Source: Candidatus Latescibacterota bacterium (GTDB taxonomy: Bacteria > Krumholzibacteriota > Krumholzibacteriia > WVZY01). Taken from it: 64,000 nucleotides of DNA. Position 1 is the stretch's first letter. Each line of letters begins with the position of its first letter. The position numbers were made by a program, and so were the translations under genes. This document shows, one piece after another, positions 19,543-29,392 of the stretch. The DNA lies in NCBI GenBank assembly GCA_011772205.1, contig WVZY01000026.1, positions 1-64,000 on the forward strand. The letters run 5' to 3'. The notes beneath the pieces were generated by a model. That model worked only from the letters and a program-made list of their open reading frames with translations. It searched no databases and was not told the DNA's origin.

Positions 19543-21072
19543 TTAGGAAGGTACGTTTGCCGATGGTGAGTGTGGTGGCACTTCCGTTGTGTTTGTCTTG
19601 TCTTGCTTGGCGGAGTGCTGCGAAGCTGATGCGATTCCTCTGATCATGCCGGCAAATATGATTTGATGGATAGGATAAAGCGCGTACCAATAAATCAAAC
19701 CGAACAGCCCAACAGGATCGAAGATGGCTGTTTGCCGCAAAGTGGTGTTTTCTCCGTTTTCCGACAACTCGAATTCCAACCAGGCGCGACCGGGGAGCTT
19801 CATTTCGGCTTCGAGGCGAAGCGACCGGTTGCTGGAAGCAGCTTCTACCCTCCAGCAATCCACGACATCACCGGGACGAAGCTGGGTGGGGTGACTTCGT
19901 CCGCGTCGCAAACCGACGCCACCCACTAGTAGATCGATGAATCCTCGCAGTTGCCACAACAAGTTGGCGTAATACCAGCCATTCTTGCCCCCAACTCTTT
20001 CAATCGTGGAAAATACTCTCCCCGGCTTGGCGCGCACTCGAATGGTCCTGGAGTCGACGAGCCGGTTTCCAAAGCGTACGCCTCCCCAATCCCGTTGCGT
20101 GTTCGAGGATGATAGAGCATCTGTCCAGCGTGTGGCTGCGAATTCACGATCTTCATTGTGCAGGGCGGACACGATCGCTTCCCGAACGCTCATCGGCACT
20201 ACTTTGAACACATCACCTGCTCTAGAATCTCGAACCACGGTGGGATGCCTCATACCTTCAATGAGCTTCCGGCCTATTCGCAAATGCAGAGGCGTCACAA
20301 GGCGCAGCCAGAGACTGGACAGTCGGGGCGTGAGAACCGGCACTGGAATCAAGTATCTCCTGAGATTCCGCTGACGGGCATACTCACGAATCAAATCCCC
20401 ATAGGAGACGACGTCGCGCCCGCCGATTTCATAAACCGCGCTACCTTCGGTATCGATTGTCATCGACTCCAGAAGATATTGAAGCAAGTCCTCGATTCCG
20501 ATGGGCTGAGCGGGTACGGCGACCCAGCGTGGTGTTATCATGAGGGGAAGGCGTTCCGTCAGCGCCCGTATCAACTCGAAAGACAGGCTTTCAGATCCGA
20601 TTACTATTGAAGCGCGCAGTTCAACGATGGGAACACCCGATGAACGCAGGATCTCTCCAACTTCTTGGCGGCTCCGCAAATGTGAGGATAGCTTGCTGCC
20701 GGGGTCTCCCAATCCGCCGAGGTAGATGATGCGCTGTATGCCACACTCTTTCGCGGCTTCGCCGAATTTTTGGGCGGCTTTCCGGTCTTCTTCTTCGAAA
20801 TCCCCACTCGATCCCATTGAGTGAATCAGATAGAAGGCAATATGGACGCCCTGAAGCGCTCTCAACAAGGAGTGCTTGTCGCGGACATCACCGCGAACAA
20901 CCTCGATGTCCGTGGCAATCCGGTCGAGAAGATACTCGGGTTTTCGGGCAAGACAGCGGACGTGATATTTGCTGCGGTCTATTTTGTGCAGCAATCGACC
21001 GCCAATATACCCCGTGGCACCAGTCACAAGGACGATTTGCTTTGCATCTGCAGTGTTCAATGTATTGTTCAT
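19543..21072 (-). CDS. SDR family NAD(P)-binding protein with DUF2867-like C-terminal domain
   Basis: 'IVLVTGATGYIGGRLLHKI' Rossmann motif; C-terminal 'GFIDLLVGGVGLRRGRSHPTQLRPGDVVDCWRVE'. Confidence 0.9.
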   Translation of the reverse strand: MNNTLNTADAKQIVLVTGATGYIGGRLLHKIDRSKYHVRCLARKPEYLLDRIATDIEVVRGDVRDKHSLLRALQGVHIAFYLIHSMGSSGDFEEEDRKAAQKFGEAAKECGIQRIIYLGGLGDPGSKLSSHLRSRQEVGEILRSSGVPIVELRASIVIGSESLSFELIRALTERLPLMITPRWVAVPAQPIGIEDLLQYLLESMTIDTEGSAVYEIGGRDVVSYGDLIREYARQRNLRRYLIPVPVLTPRLSSLWLRLVTPLHLRIGRKLIEGMRHPTVVRDSRAGDVFKVVPMSVREAIVSALHNEDREFAATRWTDALSSSNTQRDWGGVRFGNRLVDSRTIRVRAKPGRVFSTIERVGGKNGWYYANLLWQLRGFIDLLVGGVGLRRGRSHPTQLRPGDVVDCWRVEAASSNRSLRLEAEMKLPGRAWLEFELSENGENTTLRQTAIFDPVGLFGLIYWYALYPIHQIIFAGMIRGIASASQHSAKQDKTNTTEVPPHSPSANVPS

Positions 21073-22526
21073 GATCTTCTGTGTTTTCTCATTGCGTCAT
21101 ACGCATCGAGCGCCCTACGGCGAGCAGATGAATGATCGACGATTGGGCGAGGGTAGTCTTTTCCCAATCGAACACCCGATCTCGACAGGAGGGTTGGAGG
21201 TGCCTGCCAGGGTTTGTGCACCCACTGGTTGGGGATGCTCGCGATCTCAGGAATCCATTTGCGAACATATTTGCCGTCGGGATCGAATTTTTCGCCTTGA
21301 AGGACTGGATTGAAAACGCGAAAGTACGGCGCAGCATCGGCGCCACATCCCGCTACCCATTGCCAACCGAGTGTATTGCTTGCAAGATCCGCATCGACGA
21401 GGTTCTCCCAGAACCACTTGGCTCCCTCCTGCCATGGAATTAGCAGATGTTTGACGAGGAATGAAGCAACGATCATTCGAACTCGATTGTGTATCCATCC
21501 GGATTCCGCAAGCTGCCTCATGCCTGCATCTACAATAGGGTAGCCGGTTGAGCCATTCTTCCAAGATTTTAGAGCGCGTATGTCTCGGTGCCACGGGAAG
21601 TGATCGAACTCCGGACGCATAGGTTCGTCCACGGTGTTGGAGTAATGATGCAGCAAATAATATGCGAACTCACGCCAGCCAATTTGTCTGAGAAACGCCT
21701 CGGCCGAGATACGAGCCGATTTCGGACCGGCTTTTGATATGCGACTCTTCACAGCATGCCATATCTGGTGCGGGCTGATTTCGCCAAAATGCAGGTGCGG
21801 TGAGAGTCTCGAGGTCGTGTCGTGATCGGGGCGATCACGTTCTTGGCTATAATTGTGCATGAACCTGCTAATCCATCGATCCATCTGACGCTGTGCGGAT
21901 AATGTTCCCGGATTCCACTCTTCGAAACGGCCTTTGTTGGAATTCAGCTGAAGGGAAATGCCGAGCTCATCGAGCGACTCGGAAGCAGGCCATTTTTCGG
22001 GATTCTGAATGCGACGCGGTGCAGGGAGCGGTCCAATGGGAGATGGAAGGGATAGGCAAGCGTTCCAGAATGGAGTGAAAACCTTGTATGGCTCATCTTT
22101 GCCGGTCTTTATCTCGTCCGGATCGAAGAGAAGGTTGCTATTGAAAACCTGGATCTCCATACCAGCACGGCGAATCAGCTTGTTTACTCGAGATTCAATC
22201 CTCTTCTCGCTGGGTTCGTACCTCCGGTTCCAAAAAACCGAGTTCACCTGGATTTCCTTCGTGAGCTGATCGAGTACCATGTGGGGCTCACCCTCACGAA
22301 CAATCAGTCGCGAACTCAATTTAGCCAATTCGCTGGCAAGATTTTCTAGAGATTTGACGAGCCACCATCTACTTGCTGTCCCGGGCGCCCAGGATTTGCG
22401 TTTGCCCGCGTGCCAGATAAATAACGGGACGACTGGCCTGCCGCTTTCAACAGCCGCGACAAAAGCGGGATTATTAGCTACACGCAGATCTTGACGAAAC
22501 CACATGATTGAAACAAGATTGGGCAT
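21069..22526 (-). CDS. phrB: Deoxyribodipyrimidine photo-lyase / cryptochrome family
   Basis: 'IMWFRQDLRVANNPAF', 'FLRQIGWREFAYYLLHHY', 'GYPIVDAGMRQLAESGWIHNRVRMIVASFLVKHLLI.W..GAKWFWENLVDADLASNTLGWQWVAG'. Confidence 0.95.
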   Translation of the reverse strand: MPNLVSIMWFRQDLRVANNPAFVAAVESGRPVVPLFIWHAGKRKSWAPGTASRWWLVKSLENLASELAKLSSRLIVREGEPHMVLDQLTKEIQVNSVFWNRRYEPSEKRIESRVNKLIRRAGMEIQVFNSNLLFDPDEIKTGKDEPYKVFTPFWNACLSLPSPIGPLPAPRRIQNPEKWPASESLDELGISLQLNSNKGRFEEWNPGTLSAQRQMDRWISRFMHNYSQERDRPDHDTTSRLSPHLHFGEISPHQIWHAVKSRISKAGPKSARISAEAFLRQIGWREFAYYLLHHYSNTVDEPMRPEFDHFPWHRDIRALKSWKNGSTGYPIVDAGMRQLAESGWIHNRVRMIVASFLVKHLLIPWQEGAKWFWENLVDADLASNTLGWQWVAGCGADAAPYFRVFNPVLQGEKFDPDGKYVRKWIPEIASIPNQWVHKPWQAPPTLLSRSGVRLGKDYPRPIVDHSSARRRALDAYDAMRKHRRS

Positions 22527-22675
22527 CGTAACGCTGTCCAGTGAAATAGGCAAATAGCAGTGTAGCAATTCAAGGAGTTGAGTGCATTCGCGAAATCATA
22601 ATACGCGTACCCCGGAAGATGGTTGCGGGGAGCCGATGTTGTTAGATCTTCTCCCGGGGACGCGTGCAAAATCGC

Positions 22676-22900
22676 TTATGCCCTGGAACGCGCGAAGCCC
22701 CAGCGGCGCTGGATACCTTTTACCTGTGCGGCTTGATAGAACGCGGACAGTCCAACCAGGCTGTAAATGATTCGGGCGATCAAATTGGAATGACCGCCGA
22801 ACAGCCCGGCCACCAGGTCGAACTGGAACAGGCCGACGAGTCCCCAGTTGAGGCCGCCGACGATCAGTAAAACTGCTGCAAGAATGTCGAGTTTCTTCAT
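22676..22900 (-). CDS. DUF378 family small membrane protein
   Basis: 'LDILAAVLLIVGGLNWGLVGLFQFDLVAGLFGG...ARIIYSLVGLSAFYQ'. Confidence 0.88.
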   Translation of the reverse strand: MKKLDILAAVLLIVGGLNWGLVGLFQFDLVAGLFGGHSNLIARIIYSLVGLSAFYQAAQVKGIQRRWGFARSRA

Positions 22901-23025
22901 CTCATCCGTCTCCTTTGTTTTTTGCGTGTCCGGTACAACTAAGAGCTGCGGGCCTCGTTATCTATTTTCTGTCATAGAAATTAATTGAACAAATTGATAA
23001 TGTCAAGAATATTTTCAAAATTATA

Positions 23026-23054
23026 TTGACATAATTTTGACGATGGTCTATTCT
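23026..23054 (+). promoter_or_regulatory. Sigma70-type promoter TTGACA-17-TATTCT positioned for a leaderless start at ATG 23061; overlaps TTGAC repeats
   Basis: TTGACA 23026-23031, TATTCT 23049-23054, ATG 6 nt after the -10; TTGAC again at 23037-23041; inverted TGTCAA 23001-23006. Confidence 0.6.
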
Positions 23055-23060
23055 GTTAAT

Positions 23061-24005
23061 ATGGAAAAAGATAGGCAGCATACGATGCCGAGACATCCCA
23101 TTGGAGTCGTCTCCATTCGGACAGGTATTTCCAAGGACGTCCTGCGGGTCTGGGAACGACGGTACGGGGCGGTAACTCCGGCGCGGACGCCAACCGGGCG
23201 GAGGCTTTACTCAGACCTGGACATCGAGCGCCTGAGGCTTCTTAGACAGGCAGTTGCAGGGGGACGGCGCATCAGCGACGTGGCGGCTCTCGAGCTGACC
23301 GAACTTCAGGCCTTGACCGGAGACGATCGGTCCAGGGCCGAGCCTGAGGTGGAATTCGAATCCCCGCAGGCGGAAGGGGTGAGCCGATACCTTCAGGAGA
23401 GTCTAGAGGCGCTATATCGTCTTGATAACCGTGAGCTGGAGAACATCTTGTCGAAAGCGGCCATTTCCCTCGGGAGCAAAAGCATGCGGAGGGACGTGAT
23501 CGGACCATTGCTGACGATCGTAGGAGATCGCTGGCGCGACGGCACTGTCCGTATTATGCATGAACACCTCGTTAGCGCCATTATCCGTTCGATCTTGGGA
23601 TCCGCGACGAATGGGGTTGGCGGTTCGCTTTCGGGACCGCGACTCATCGTGACGACCCCGTCCGGGGAACTACATGAACTCGGCGCGATTATGGCCGCCT
23701 CGGCCGCCAAAGAAACTGGATGGCATGTTGTTTATCTTGGTCCCAACCTCCCAGCCGAAGAGATTGTTCAGGCGGCTCGTGAGTTCCAAGCTCGTGCGGT
23801 TGGTCTGAGCATCGTGTGCAGCACCGGTGATCGACATTTAGCCGAAGAGTTGAGGAAGATCCGGCGGTTTCTGGATCCCAATGTAGCGTTGCTCATCGGT
23901 GGCAGGGGGGCCCGGCATATGGATTCACTCTTCCACGAGCTCGGGGCGACATATGTCGAGGACCTCGCAGCTTTCCAGGACGCATTAGACGCTATTACCA
24001 TCTGA
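23061..24005 (+). CDS. MerR-HTH + B12-binding transcriptional regulator, LitR/CarH-type photoreceptor
   Basis: MerR 'DVLRVWERRYGAVTPARTPTGRRLYSDLDIERLRLL'; W-x9-EH motif 'WRDGTVRIMHEH'; cobalamin-binding 'GELHELGAIMAA'. Confidence 0.88.
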   Translation: MEKDRQHTMPRHPIGVVSIRTGISKDVLRVWERRYGAVTPARTPTGRRLYSDLDIERLRLLRQAVAGGRRISDVAALELTELQALTGDDRSRAEPEVEFESPQAEGVSRYLQESLEALYRLDNRELENILSKAAISLGSKSMRRDVIGPLLTIVGDRWRDGTVRIMHEHLVSAIIRSILGSATNGVGGSLSGPRLIVTTPSGELHELGAIMAASAAKETGWHVVYLGPNLPAEEIVQAAREFQARAVGLSIVCSTGDRHLAEELRKIRRFLDPNVALLIGGRGARHMDSLFHELGATYVEDLAAFQDALDAITI

Positions 24006-24176
24006 TCGCGGCAGATCCCTACCACCCAATAAAGCGGTTTTCTAAATACTCACCAATGTGCTGTTCGCGTCCGCGGACGTCTTGACTAGCTATTTTCAGC
24101 AAGACTCAGTTAGCGCGTCGTGGTACAATCTCCGCCATCTATCCAGCTTGCAATTTACTCTGCCCAGGAGGAGTAA

Positions 24177-25466
24177 ATGAAAGAAAGGACACCTTTTCCG
24201 CCGGTTTTTTGGGTTGCCAATGGTATCGAGATTCTCGAGCGCTTCGCCTACTACGGCATCTACTTCGGCTTCGGAATCTATATGGAGTATCTCGGTTACT
24301 CCCGGGCTCAGCTGGGGTTCGTCCAGAGCATTTTCCTTTTTCTCTCCTACGTGATCCCCGTGATCTCCGGCACCTTTGCCGATCGCTACGGATTCAAGAA
24401 GGTGCTCATTATCTCGTATCTCGCCTATCTGCCCTCGATTTTGCTGCTGATTTTTACCAAAACGTACTCTGGCATCGTTCTCACGATGCTCAGCATTGGA
24501 CTGGCGGCAGGGATCTTCAAGCCGCTCATCGCGGGCACGGTCAGGGCGGTCAGCGACCCGACCAACAAGACGCTGGGATTTGGCATCTTCTACGCCATGG
24601 TGAATGTTGGCGCTTCCTTGGGCCCGATCATCGCAGGCAGGCTAAGGGCCATCTCCTGGAACTATGCCTTTCTCGCAGCGGCTATTGGTATCGGCCTCAT
24701 GTTGCTCATTACTATCTTCTTCTATGAGGAGCCCAAGAGAGAGATCGAGGGAGCGACACTCAAGGGTAAATTCCGTGATATAGGGATTGCCCTGTCGGAC
24801 GTGAAGTTCTCCGTGTTTTTAGTACTGCTCGGTCTCTTCTTCTGGCTTCCCTTCTGGGCATTCTTCAATCTGTGTGCGATCTTCGTCGATCGCAATGTCG
24901 ATACCGCCCAACTCTATCTGAATCTCAAGAGCGTGTTCGGAACGTCATTTGCAAACTTCTTCTCTCACGAGGACGAGGAGGGAGTGAGACGCGTGCTGGG
25001 AGAGACGATCTCGCACACCGGTTACATCATCATAGTTCTGCAGGTCTTCATATCGAGAATCTTCGAAAAGTTCCCCGCACTCCCCTCGTTCCTCGTCGGC
25101 ATCTTTGCGGCGGCAGTGGGATTGGTGATCCTTGGCCTTGCGCATGTCTCCGTGCCCGCCCTCATTTTTCTCGGAATCTTCTTCTTCGCGGTGGGGGAGA
25201 TGATCTCTTCGCCCCGAATCCAGGAATACATCACCTGGATCGCTCCAAAGGAGAAGGCAGGCCTTTACATGGGTGCCAACTTCCTGGCGGTTGGCATCGG
25301 CGGCGCCACCAGCGGCGTGATCTACACGACTCTTTATGGGCACTTCCGGGACTTGAACCACCCCGACTATGTCTGGTACGTACTTGCGGCCCATTGCATC
25401 CTGGCGATCTTGGTGCTGCTGATTTTCAAGAAGGTTGCGGGAGAATTCAAGGAACAGGAGGAATAG
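24177..25466 (+). CDS. MFS transporter (POT/PTR-like)
   Basis: 'IEILERFAYYGIYFGFGIYM', 'GTFADRYGFKKVLIISY'; multi-TM. Confidence 0.88.
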   Translation: MKERTPFPPVFWVANGIEILERFAYYGIYFGFGIYMEYLGYSRAQLGFVQSIFLFLSYVIPVISGTFADRYGFKKVLIISYLAYLPSILLLIFTKTYSGIVLTMLSIGLAAGIFKPLIAGTVRAVSDPTNKTLGFGIFYAMVNVGASLGPIIAGRLRAISWNYAFLAAAIGIGLMLLITIFFYEEPKREIEGATLKGKFRDIGIALSDVKFSVFLVLLGLFFWLPFWAFFNLCAIFVDRNVDTAQLYLNLKSVFGTSFANFFSHEDEEGVRRVLGETISHTGYIIIVLQVFISRIFEKFPALPSFLVGIFAAAVGLVILGLAHVSVPALIFLGIFFFAVGEMISSPRIQEYITWIAPKEKAGLYMGANFLAVGIGGATSGVIYTTLYGHFRDLNHPDYVWYVLAAHCILAILVLLIFKKVAGEFKEQEE

Positions 25467-25540
25467 TAACGCCGGCGGAGACGAACTGGGATCCTTGTGG
25501 CGATCGGCGTCTGCGGCAATAATTCGCTGAGGCCGTTCTT

Positions 25541-26335
25541 GTGAGCCGTATTCGAAGAGCTATTATTCTTGCCGGAGGCCGTGGCACTCGGCTCCTGCCG
25601 CTCACTCGAGCGGTTCCCAAGGAAATGCTGCCTCTGGGTACCAAGCCAATTTTGCAGCATATTGTCGAAGAGTTGAGAACGGCTGGGCTCGAGGAAATAA
25701 TCATCGTTTCGAGAGAGGGGAAATCGGCGATAGCCAATCACTTTGCCGGCGAGAACGACATTCGGATTCTCATGAAAAAAGGAGCCAAGGGGCCCGGGCA
25801 TTCCGTGATGTTCGCGCGCGAGTTCCTCGGAGACGAGAGTTTTCTTGTCGCATTCGGGGACGCCCCTTATCGGGGAGCGCGCGTGAACGAGTTCCTTTTA
25901 CAATTGTTGAACGCTCATGAGTCACTCCAGGCCTCGGCAGTGCTCGCGGTGGCACGGGCTCCTCTGAACGAGATTCCTCTGAGAGCGGTCGTTAAGCCTG
26001 AAGGCTCGCTGAAGCCGGGTGTTGCAAGCCCCGTAGCTGATCTTGTGCAAAAGCCGGGCCCTTCTGAAGCTCCGAGTAATTGGGCGGTGGCCGGTCGCTA
26101 TACGTTTAACCCTGCCGTATTGGATTCGCTGGCAGATATTGCTTCCCGAGCGACTGGTGAGATTCTCCTGGTGGATGCGATCAAGCACATGATGGCCCAA
26201 GGCCAGCGAATCTACGCTCTCCCGCTGGGTGAGAGCCAGCATCGTTTCGACACGGGAAGTCTAGAAGGATATTTGAGAGCGTTCAGGGCGTATGCGGATG
26301 AGTCTTCGCATGAGGACTGGCCTCATTGCAATTGA
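25541..26335 (+). CDS. galU: UTP-glucose-1-phosphate uridylyltransferase-like nucleotidyltransferase
   Basis: 'AIILAGGRGTRLLPLTRAVPKEMLPLGTKPILQHIVEEL'; GTG start. Confidence 0.85.
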   Translation: MSRIRRAIILAGGRGTRLLPLTRAVPKEMLPLGTKPILQHIVEELRTAGLEEIIIVSREGKSAIANHFAGENDIRILMKKGAKGPGHSVMFAREFLGDESFLVAFGDAPYRGARVNEFLLQLLNAHESLQASAVLAVARAPLNEIPLRAVVKPEGSLKPGVASPVADLVQKPGPSEAPSNWAVAGRYTFNPAVLDSLADIASRATGEILLVDAIKHMMAQGQRIYALPLGESQHRFDTGSLEGYLRAFRAYADESSHEDWPHCN

Positions 26336-26342
26336 TCACTGA

Positions 26343-26434
26343 GACTGCCTTGGGTGCCGCGAGGCGATTTCCGCAGCGCGCTGCAGCTTTAGACGCGCGC
26401 GAGGACCATGAGCCGGGGGGCACCCAAGGCGGTC
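26343..26434. other. Long-range inverted repeat between convergent genes
   Basis: 26343-26358 pairs with 26419-26434 over 16 positions with one U-G wobble; loop contains the perfect palindrome GCAGCGCGCTGC (26373-26384). Confidence 0.6.
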
Positions 26435-26560
26435 CTGTTTTCGGAAATGCATACGGCGGGTGTCGCACTTGCACTCTGCTACGCGCCGAAAGCCTGCGTT
26501 GAATGAGTTATAGCACGCTGCAAAAATCGCCTCGCGTCAATCGAGGAATCGAGGCACGCT

Positions 26561-28714
26561 TTAGTCTTTGCGTTTCGCTGGAAACACCCCGTTCGGCTGG
26601 ATCAATACCGCCTGCGTCACTTTGCCTTTTTCCATGACAAACTTCACGCTGTATCCTTTGAAGGTCTTCAGCTTGAACTCCGTTCCCAGATAGGGTTCCA
26701 GCTCATAAGTGGGCTGTCCCGGAACCGTCATCGTCAACGTGTTGTCGCTGCGCAGGCTCACCTCGAGCGTGAGTCCCATCATATCGTAGTCACCCGCAAA
26801 CTGCTCGAGATAATCGGGCTCGTACATTTCCTCCGGAGGTTCGCGCTCGAACTCGATCGCATCAACCGTCTGTTCCAGGACCACGGACACGCGGTCGATG
26901 TCGCCGTTCAAATTGGTGAGGAAAGCGAGTTTCAACCCCTTCAGCGGCTCGGTCTTGGAGCGAAATACGTCGTAATGCCAGTGCTCGAGTTCAAATGTCA
27001 TGCCGTTGTACTCGGCCTCGAGTGCTTTGTGCTTTTTTTCGATTTTTATGGGGCCGTAGGCAGGGTGGCTGTAAACGCCAGCATAATCTTCCATCGGGTG
27101 CGATGTTTTCGTGTTTTTCTTTTGATTGATGTCCTCGAGCTCTTCGGCTTGATCCTCCGCTTGTTCGAGCTGAGACCACATCAATTTGTAGCGGCCGTTC
27201 CAATCGATCTCTTCGAGGCCAAGGAGTCGATCGAAGACATTCAATGCGATGACATAAGGGAATGGAGTCCCGTTCAAGTTGGTGAGCACGACAAGCCCAA
27301 TCTTGTCTTTGGGCATGAAGCCCACCTGTGCTGAGAATCCATCTATGTTTCCTCCATGGTGGATCATCTCGTGACCGCGATACGGCTGCACGAACCACCC
27401 TAGACCATACATCATATGCGGCATTTCGGGTTGCGTGAATAGCCTGGCGAGGAGACCTCCGTGCACGACAATGTGAGGGCGATGGAGCTCCTGTATCGTG
27501 AGCGGCGATACCACCTGTGTCTCATTCACCTTGCCTTCGTTGAGCTGAAATTTCACCCATTCTGCCATATCCGCCGCACTCGAATTGATCGAACCAGCGG
27601 GGCCCACGTTGTCGATATTGCGAAAGGGCATTTGCTTGATCTCTTTTTTCTTGCTCTCTTTATCTTTTTTTTCTTCGTAACCCAGAGCGAAGTCGGGCGT
27701 TCGCTCCATGTCTTTTACGGACAGATTGCTGTTGCGCATACGCAGGGGCTCGAAGATCCGTTCCGTCACGAGCTGTTCCCAACTGCTACCTGTTACCTGA
27801 CCGGCCAAATAACCTGCGGTCATAAACATGAGATTCTGGTATTGGAATTCGGTCCGGAAGTCCTCGTTGGGCGCTAGGTAGCGCAGGCGCTCGTATATTT
27901 CTTCACGTGAAAACGAGGATCCGTACCACATGAAATCATGACGGGGAAGACCCGAACGGTGGCATACGAGATCTCGAGGGGTCATCCGCTCGGTTGCAAA
28001 ATCATCGTCGAGCTCGAAGTTCGCCAGATAAGTCCGAACGGGTTTGTCCCATTCGATTGTTCCTTCCTCTACCAGCATTCCCAGGATCAATGTGGTGAAG
28101 GCTTTTGAAGATGAGCCGATTGCAAACTGTGTCTCTGCTGTCACAGGCAGTTCCTTTTCGATATCGCGATGGCCGTAGCCTTTGCACAGCATCACTTCAT
28201 TGTCTTTTACAATCGCAATACCCGCTCCCGGCACATTCCATTCTTTCATGCTCGATTGGACGAATTCATCGAAATCCTTGAGCGCTTCTTCCGGCGATAT
28301 CTTCTCCTCTTTCTCTACCGCTTCGCCGGTGCGTGTGAGTTCGAAGGGAAAGGTCTGACCGGCTTGCGTGAATTCACCTGCGATAGTCAAGCCTTCTTGT
28401 GAAAATATGCCGTCGAAAGTTGGATTTCCTGGAGGGCCTTCGATGGAAAAGATCACTTTGGACCCATCAAACGAGATGTCCTTGAGCGGCAAGTCTTCTG
28501 CGGCCTGCGGGGGGATATCGATCGAGCCGGTCCACATTCCATCCTCACCCTGCACGAAGTCGATAAGGACTTTGAGCTCCATCTGAGGAAGATTGATCGA
28601 GCCTTCCCAATGGCCGGCCAGCGTCGCCTCCAAAGCCAGTGTGGGCGCGTATATCGGACCGAATGCGATGCTCGCGAGAACGATTCCGATGATCAATAGC
28701 GTCAGACGTTTCAT
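26561..28714 (-). CDS. Serine hydrolase, beta-lactamase/class C family, exported
   Basis: SxxK 'GSSSKAFTTLI', YxN 'YQNLMFMTAGY', 'HHGGNIDGF'; signal peptide. Confidence 0.92.
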   Translation of the reverse strand: MKRLTLLIIGIVLASIAFGPIYAPTLALEATLAGHWEGSINLPQMELKVLIDFVQGEDGMWTGSIDIPPQAAEDLPLKDISFDGSKVIFSIEGPPGNPTFDGIFSQEGLTIAGEFTQAGQTFPFELTRTGEAVEKEEKISPEEALKDFDEFVQSSMKEWNVPGAGIAIVKDNEVMLCKGYGHRDIEKELPVTAETQFAIGSSSKAFTTLILGMLVEEGTIEWDKPVRTYLANFELDDDFATERMTPRDLVCHRSGLPRHDFMWYGSSFSREEIYERLRYLAPNEDFRTEFQYQNLMFMTAGYLAGQVTGSSWEQLVTERIFEPLRMRNSNLSVKDMERTPDFALGYEEKKDKESKKKEIKQMPFRNIDNVGPAGSINSSAADMAEWVKFQLNEGKVNETQVVSPLTIQELHRPHIVVHGGLLARLFTQPEMPHMMYGLGWFVQPYRGHEMIHHGGNIDGFSAQVGFMPKDKIGLVVLTNLNGTPFPYVIALNVFDRLLGLEEIDWNGRYKLMWSQLEQAEDQAEELEDINQKKNTKTSHPMEDYAGVYSHPAYGPIKIEKKHKALEAEYNGMTFELEHWHYDVFRSKTEPLKGLKLAFLTNLNGDIDRVSVVLEQTVDAIEFEREPPEEMYEPDYLEQFAGDYDMMGLTLEVSLRSDNTLTMTVPGQPTYELEPYLGTEFKLKTFKGYSVKFVMEKGKVTQAVLIQPNGVFPAKRKD

Positions 28715-28929
28715 TGCATACTCCTCTGCGGATGGAGGTAGGGACCTCTCTCCGGCTTCGCTTTGGGGATTTTGGATCTTACATCTGGGTGTTGGGATTT
28801 GATGGAGCTATCAAAGCTATACCATTTTTCTCGCCGGTTTGGAAGCGCTCACTGGTGAGGAGAGAGGGGGATCCGCAGAACGGTCACAATTCGCAACGGG
28901 GGTGGAAACTGATCTTTTTACAATAAATT

Positions 28930-29254
28930 GTGCCATTGGGCTGCCCTTCCATGGCCGCACGCTTCCGAGCGCGGATACCGGAGGCCTGTGCTGATCATCC
29001 AGGCGGATGCTTTCAACCGCAGCAAGATTCGAGCGGTCATTGCAGTGGTCATCACCTCCAATATGCAGCTGTCAAAGGCTCCAGGAAATGTGTCCCTGAC
29101 TCGCCGGCGGAGCGGCTTGCCCAAATCATCGGTCGTAAACGTGTCGCAAATCGTAACACTGGACAAATCCTACTTAGCGGATCGCGTGGGTAAATTGACC
29201 CGGGGAGAACTTCGGGCCGTCGAGGAAGGGATCCGGCTCGTTCTTTCGTTATAG
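28930..29254 (+). CDS. PemK/MazF family toxin, N-terminus possibly degraded
   Basis: 'WAALPWPHASERGYRRPVLIIQADAFNRSKIRAVIAVVITSNMQLSKAPGNVSL'; no antitoxin-like ORF upstream. Confidence 0.8.
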
Positions 29255-29392
29255 TCTCTGAATAAGACTGGACGAGGTATCATCATCACGTACTTTTCAT
29301 GTGAGATTTCTACTCCTCAATACCGCTCAAGGCCTGTCCATGACATGATCGAGCCCGCGACTGAATAAAAAAGGAGTGAGCCGCTCGAATCC

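Noticed and set aside
24068-24079. Perfect 12-bp palindrome CGTCCGCGGACG upstream of the MFS gene
   Set aside because: Palindromes of this length are expected many times by chance in 64 kb; no repeats or known motif support it
24209-25522. Alternative-frame ORFs over the MFS gene (172 and 216 aa)
   Set aside because: Overlap a well-supported transporter frame and have low-complexity R/G-rich composition typical of shadow ORFs
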